64,000 nucleotides of DNA, from the NCBI RefSeq assembly GCF_023502235.1, contig NZ_JAMFLY010000001.1, forward strand, positions 744,001 to 808,000, read 5' to 3'. This DNA is from Flagellimonas myxillae. GTDB lineage: Bacteria > Bacteroidota > Bacteroidia > Flavobacteriales > Flavobacteriaceae. Shown piece by piece: positions 62,521 through 64,000 of the stretch. The notes under the pieces are model-generated. The model worked only from the letters and a program-made list of their open reading frames with translations. It had not been told where the DNA came from and ran no database searches. The first letter of the stretch is position 1; the number at the start of each line of letters is the position of its first letter. The translations under genes and the position numbers were made by a program.

Positions 62521-62562
62521 AATTTCAAGCACCAATTTCCAAAGCAAAATTGCATTACATTT
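62521..62562. repeat. 7-nt-phased degenerate repeat (left copy)
   Basis: Following the transglycosylase stop, heptads CAAATTT, CAAGCAC, CAATTTC, CAAAGCA are seen. The block is a diverged direct repeat of 63428-63468 (shared core CAAGCACC and ATTCCAAA-like, ending TTACA). The two copies enclose the MCE gene. Confidence 0.55.
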
Positions 62563-62603
62563 CACATATGGCTATTGGACATGGCAGACTTTTGAAAACT
62601 TAT

Positions 62604-62673
62604 CTAACACATATTAGCGAAAATGAAACATTATACTTGCGCTTCTCCAGCCATTGTAAATAACTTTTGTTAG
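62604..62673. other. Imperfect palindrome downstream of the MCE gene
   Basis: Outer arms CTAACA (62604-62609) and TGTTAG (62668-62673) and inner arms AGCG (62616-62619) and CGCT (62640-62643) give a nested two-stem palindrome of 70 nt. The form recalls integron attC sites, but the 7-bp core consensus GTTRRRY is not met. Meaning uncertain. Confidence 0.3.
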
Positions 62674-62684
62674 CTCCATGTGCT

Positions 62685-63188
62685 TTACTCCTTCTCTAAA
62701 AGTCTCTCCACATTCTTATTTAATCGCTTTAATTCCAATAATATTGAGTCTTGTGTTGTCTTTCTACCAGGGTCCAAGAGTTTATCAACAAATTCCAATG
62801 CATTGTCAATATTTAACTCTTTGTCAAAATCAATCTTCTGCTTTTGACCTTCAATCTGTTGTCCGTCTTTAAACATTTCAATATCCAGACCAGGGTATAC
62901 CTCAATTGCCGCTACTCCTAAAAAGTCCTTTGTTAAATATGCTCTTGAATCAGATGGTAGACCATACTCTTTATTAATGGAAATGGTTGTAACAACTTTA
63001 TTGTCCTGTCCCAGCTTTATTGTTCGCACTTGTCCTATTGTGATGCCATTTAATTTCACTTGTGAATTTGTTGTAAGTCCGTCAGCGTCGTTAAACAAAA
63101 CCGTTAATTCATAGTCATCACTTGAGAACAAATTACAGCTGGTCAATAAAGTTGCTGTAAGAATTATTTGAAGTGTTTTTACTGTCAT
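62685..63188 (-). CDS. MCE/MlaD domain lipoprotein
   Basis: I choose the ATG at 63188 (167 residues), which gives a lipobox with Cys18 (LLTSCNLF). One MCE domain (about 25-110) is visible: YELTVLFNDADGLTTNSQVKLNGITIGQVRTI, then YGLPSDSRAYLTKDFLGVAAIEVYPG. A coiled-coil-like tail (about 130-167, LKRLNKNVERLLEKE) follows. MlaD-type proteins form hexameric rings in lipid transport between membranes, normally beside an ABC permease and ATPase; none is encoded here. Its DNA is visibly AT-richer than most of the window (two 60-base lines hand-counted at 33 and 38 percent G+C, against 45 percent in one fadB line). Confidence 0.85.
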   Translation of the reverse strand: MTVKTLQIILTATLLTSCNLFSSDDYELTVLFNDADGLTTNSQVKLNGITIGQVRTIKLGQDNKVVTTISINKEYGLPSDSRAYLTKDFLGVAAIEVYPGLDIEMFKDGQQIEGQKQKIDFDKELNIDNALEFVDKLLDPGRKTTQDSILLELKRLNKNVERLLEKE

Positions 63189-63229
63189 TCTACCGTAATT
63201 AAATCGTTCAAGTCGTTTTGAAGCATAGG

Positions 63230-63272
63230 CGCTAACAATTAAGTTAAAAATCATTTTAATGATTTTCTAGCG
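63230..63272. other. Hairpin-forming palindrome upstream of the MCE gene
   Basis: An inner 9-bp perfect stem (AAAATCATT with AATGATTTT, 2-nt loop) is enclosed by the arms CGCTA (63230-63234) and TAGCG (63268-63272). Together with the palindrome at 62604 it brackets the MCE gene in a cassette-like way. Confidence 0.35.
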
Positions 63273-63427
63273 ACCTATAAGTGAAGTTGTGGGTTTTTGA
63301 ATTGGAAAGCTATGCCAAATTGATGGACGGCCCTTTTGAATTGACGAATCGGTGTATTGCTTAGTTACTGTTCTTGAGAAACGATAATAAAAAGAGTAGA
63401 AGAATTTTGACAAATGTTTAAAAATCT

Positions 63428-63468
63428 GAATTCCAAGCACCGAATTCCAAAACTAACTTTGGATTACA
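63428..63468. repeat. 7-nt-phased degenerate repeat (right copy)
   Basis: Heptads TGAATTC, CAAGCAC, CGAATTC, CAAAACT, AACTTTG are recognisable. By hand alignment roughly three quarters of positions match the block at 62521-62562 in the same orientation. Confidence 0.5.
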
Positions 63469-63591
63469 CTAGTCGGTCTCGATTATTAGTAGTTGCATTA
63501 GTTAGTACTTACTTTTGCAAGCCTGCCTGCCCCAAGCTTGTCGAATGGTGTGTTTGAACAAGCAATTGCTAATTACAATGGTTAGTGATTG

Positions 63592-64000
63592 TTACTGTTT
63601 TCTTTTTAAGTCTGTAATCAATAGTGGATTCTCTTTTGTTAACCTATCTAGTAAGATCTTAGCTTCTGTCGTTTTAGGATTTTGTTTTAGTTGCTCGTAT
63701 TCTGTCGTGGTAATTCCTACCATCTGTAAAAACTGAACATGCCCATTGGGCGTCTCAATTATTCCCATTTCAGGATCTTCAATAAATGCAATTGCGGAAA
63801 TATCAGTTTCCGTATTTAATCTAATTGGGCCATTTGCAGGAATGAAATGGTAATCTTCAAACCACTTTTCACTATTGAAAACATATTTTGCAAGGTTCTG
63901 CATTAAGGATATCACCCATTTAGGTTCTTCTTTATCTTCTTCAAATGGGATTAGCCTAAACGTAAATTCAAATCCCCAACCACTAAATTCTTGTCCACAG
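63592..64000 (-). CDS. Suppressor of fused (SUFU) domain protein, N-terminus outside the window
   Basis: The open frame runs past the right edge of the window: codons upstream of position 63915 continue unbroken (CGQEFSGWGFEFTFRL then PKWVISLMQNLAKYVF). The visible 136 residues match the C-terminal part of the SUFU domain: SGWGFEFTFRL, then HFIPANGPIRLNTETDISAI, EDPEMGIIETPNGHVQFL and VGITTTEYEQLKQNP. In animals SUFU binds Gli factors; bacterial forms are common near toxin-immunity loci and are thought to act as immunity or binding modules. The local DNA is AT-rich. Confidence 0.88.
   Translation of the reverse strand, partial: CGQEFSGWGFEFTFRLIPFEEDKEEPKWVISLMQNLAKYVFNSEKWFEDYHFIPANGPIRLNTETDISAIAFIEDPEMGIIETPNGHVQFLQMVGITTTEYEQLKQNPKTTEAKILLDRLTKENPLLITDLKRKQ

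Larger units (their letters stand above)
63189..63591. other. Gene-poor AT-rich spacer
   Basis: About 400 bp separate the MCE and SUFU genes. Besides the hairpin at 63230 and the heptad-phased block at 63428 I see no convincing gene, tRNA or regulatory site. The spacer is unusually long for this window, where most are below 100 bp, and suits a site of insertion or decay. Confidence 0.6.

Noticed and set aside
62604..62673. Calling the palindrome a true integron attC site
   Set aside because: The end sequence TGTTAGCT breaks the GTTRRRY core (C at the third R) and no integrase is in the window. It is kept only as a weak lead.

Overview
The window reads as chromosomal DNA of a marine-type member of Flavobacteriaceae (Bacteroidota), plausibly close to Muricauda/Flagellimonas or Maribacter. 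The genus is my inference. The evidence is the type of gene content (2TM/LytTR pairs, LETM1-related protein, DUF2490, DUF4199, GlmU-family protein, type B L31, PD40-amidohydrolases), the near absence of Shine-Dalgarno sequences, and several -7 boxes of the Bacteroidota form TAnnTTTG. I saw no rRNA, tRNA, CRISPR array, transposase or prophage gene. Coding density is high and most genes lie on the minus strand.

Layout. 1-9750: a 2TM/LytTR response-regulator pair, a LETM1-like protein, an OmpW porin, an ECF sigma factor with its YCII partner, a MarR-GNAT fusion with a palindromic operator, a YceI lipoprotein, and a hydrolase-OsmC fusion. 9756-24602: an island of exported proteins, namely a sortilin-like propeller, three amidohydrolases (one fused to a PD40 propeller), M1 and M28 peptidases, an MFS carrier and a VOC protein. 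It looks like machinery for peptide or amide scavenging in the envelope. 24680-30315: trehalose metabolism (fused OtsA-OtsB, a GH15 hydrolase, and a propeller/SnoaL protein overlapping otsAB). 30308-40473: a PLP decarboxylase, then fatty-acid degradation (acyl-CoA ligase, a MarR repressor with a perfect 26-bp palindrome at its promoter, FadB-type fusion, thiolase, acyl-CoA dehydrogenase). 40630-54708: purL, an RsmB-family methyltransferase, a three-gene ECF sigma module, an MsbA-like ABC exporter, a phosphosugar mutase, a GT2 glycosyltransferase. 54872-62506: rpmE2, a GlmU-family protein, a double-SGNH hydrolase, mtaB, a lytic transglycosylase. 62520-64000: a visibly more AT-rich end with an MCE lipoprotein and a suppressor-of-fused (SUFU) gene.

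The most unusual signal is a set of intergenic arrays that all share a 7-nt period although their sequences differ. Two of them are inverted pairs that each enclose a small four-helix-bundle (S23/Avd-like) gene, one on each side of the thiolase gene in the beta-oxidation cluster. A third is an inverted pair with no gene inside (between the RsmB-family gene and purL). Others are single arms (purL/GNAT spacer, ECF sigma/ABC spacer, right end). I propose that these are one family of element: an ORF with heptad-phased inverted arms, plus ORF-less and solo-arm derivatives. This resembles the ORF-in-a-hairpin design of 23S rRNA intervening sequences, but here it sits between protein genes.
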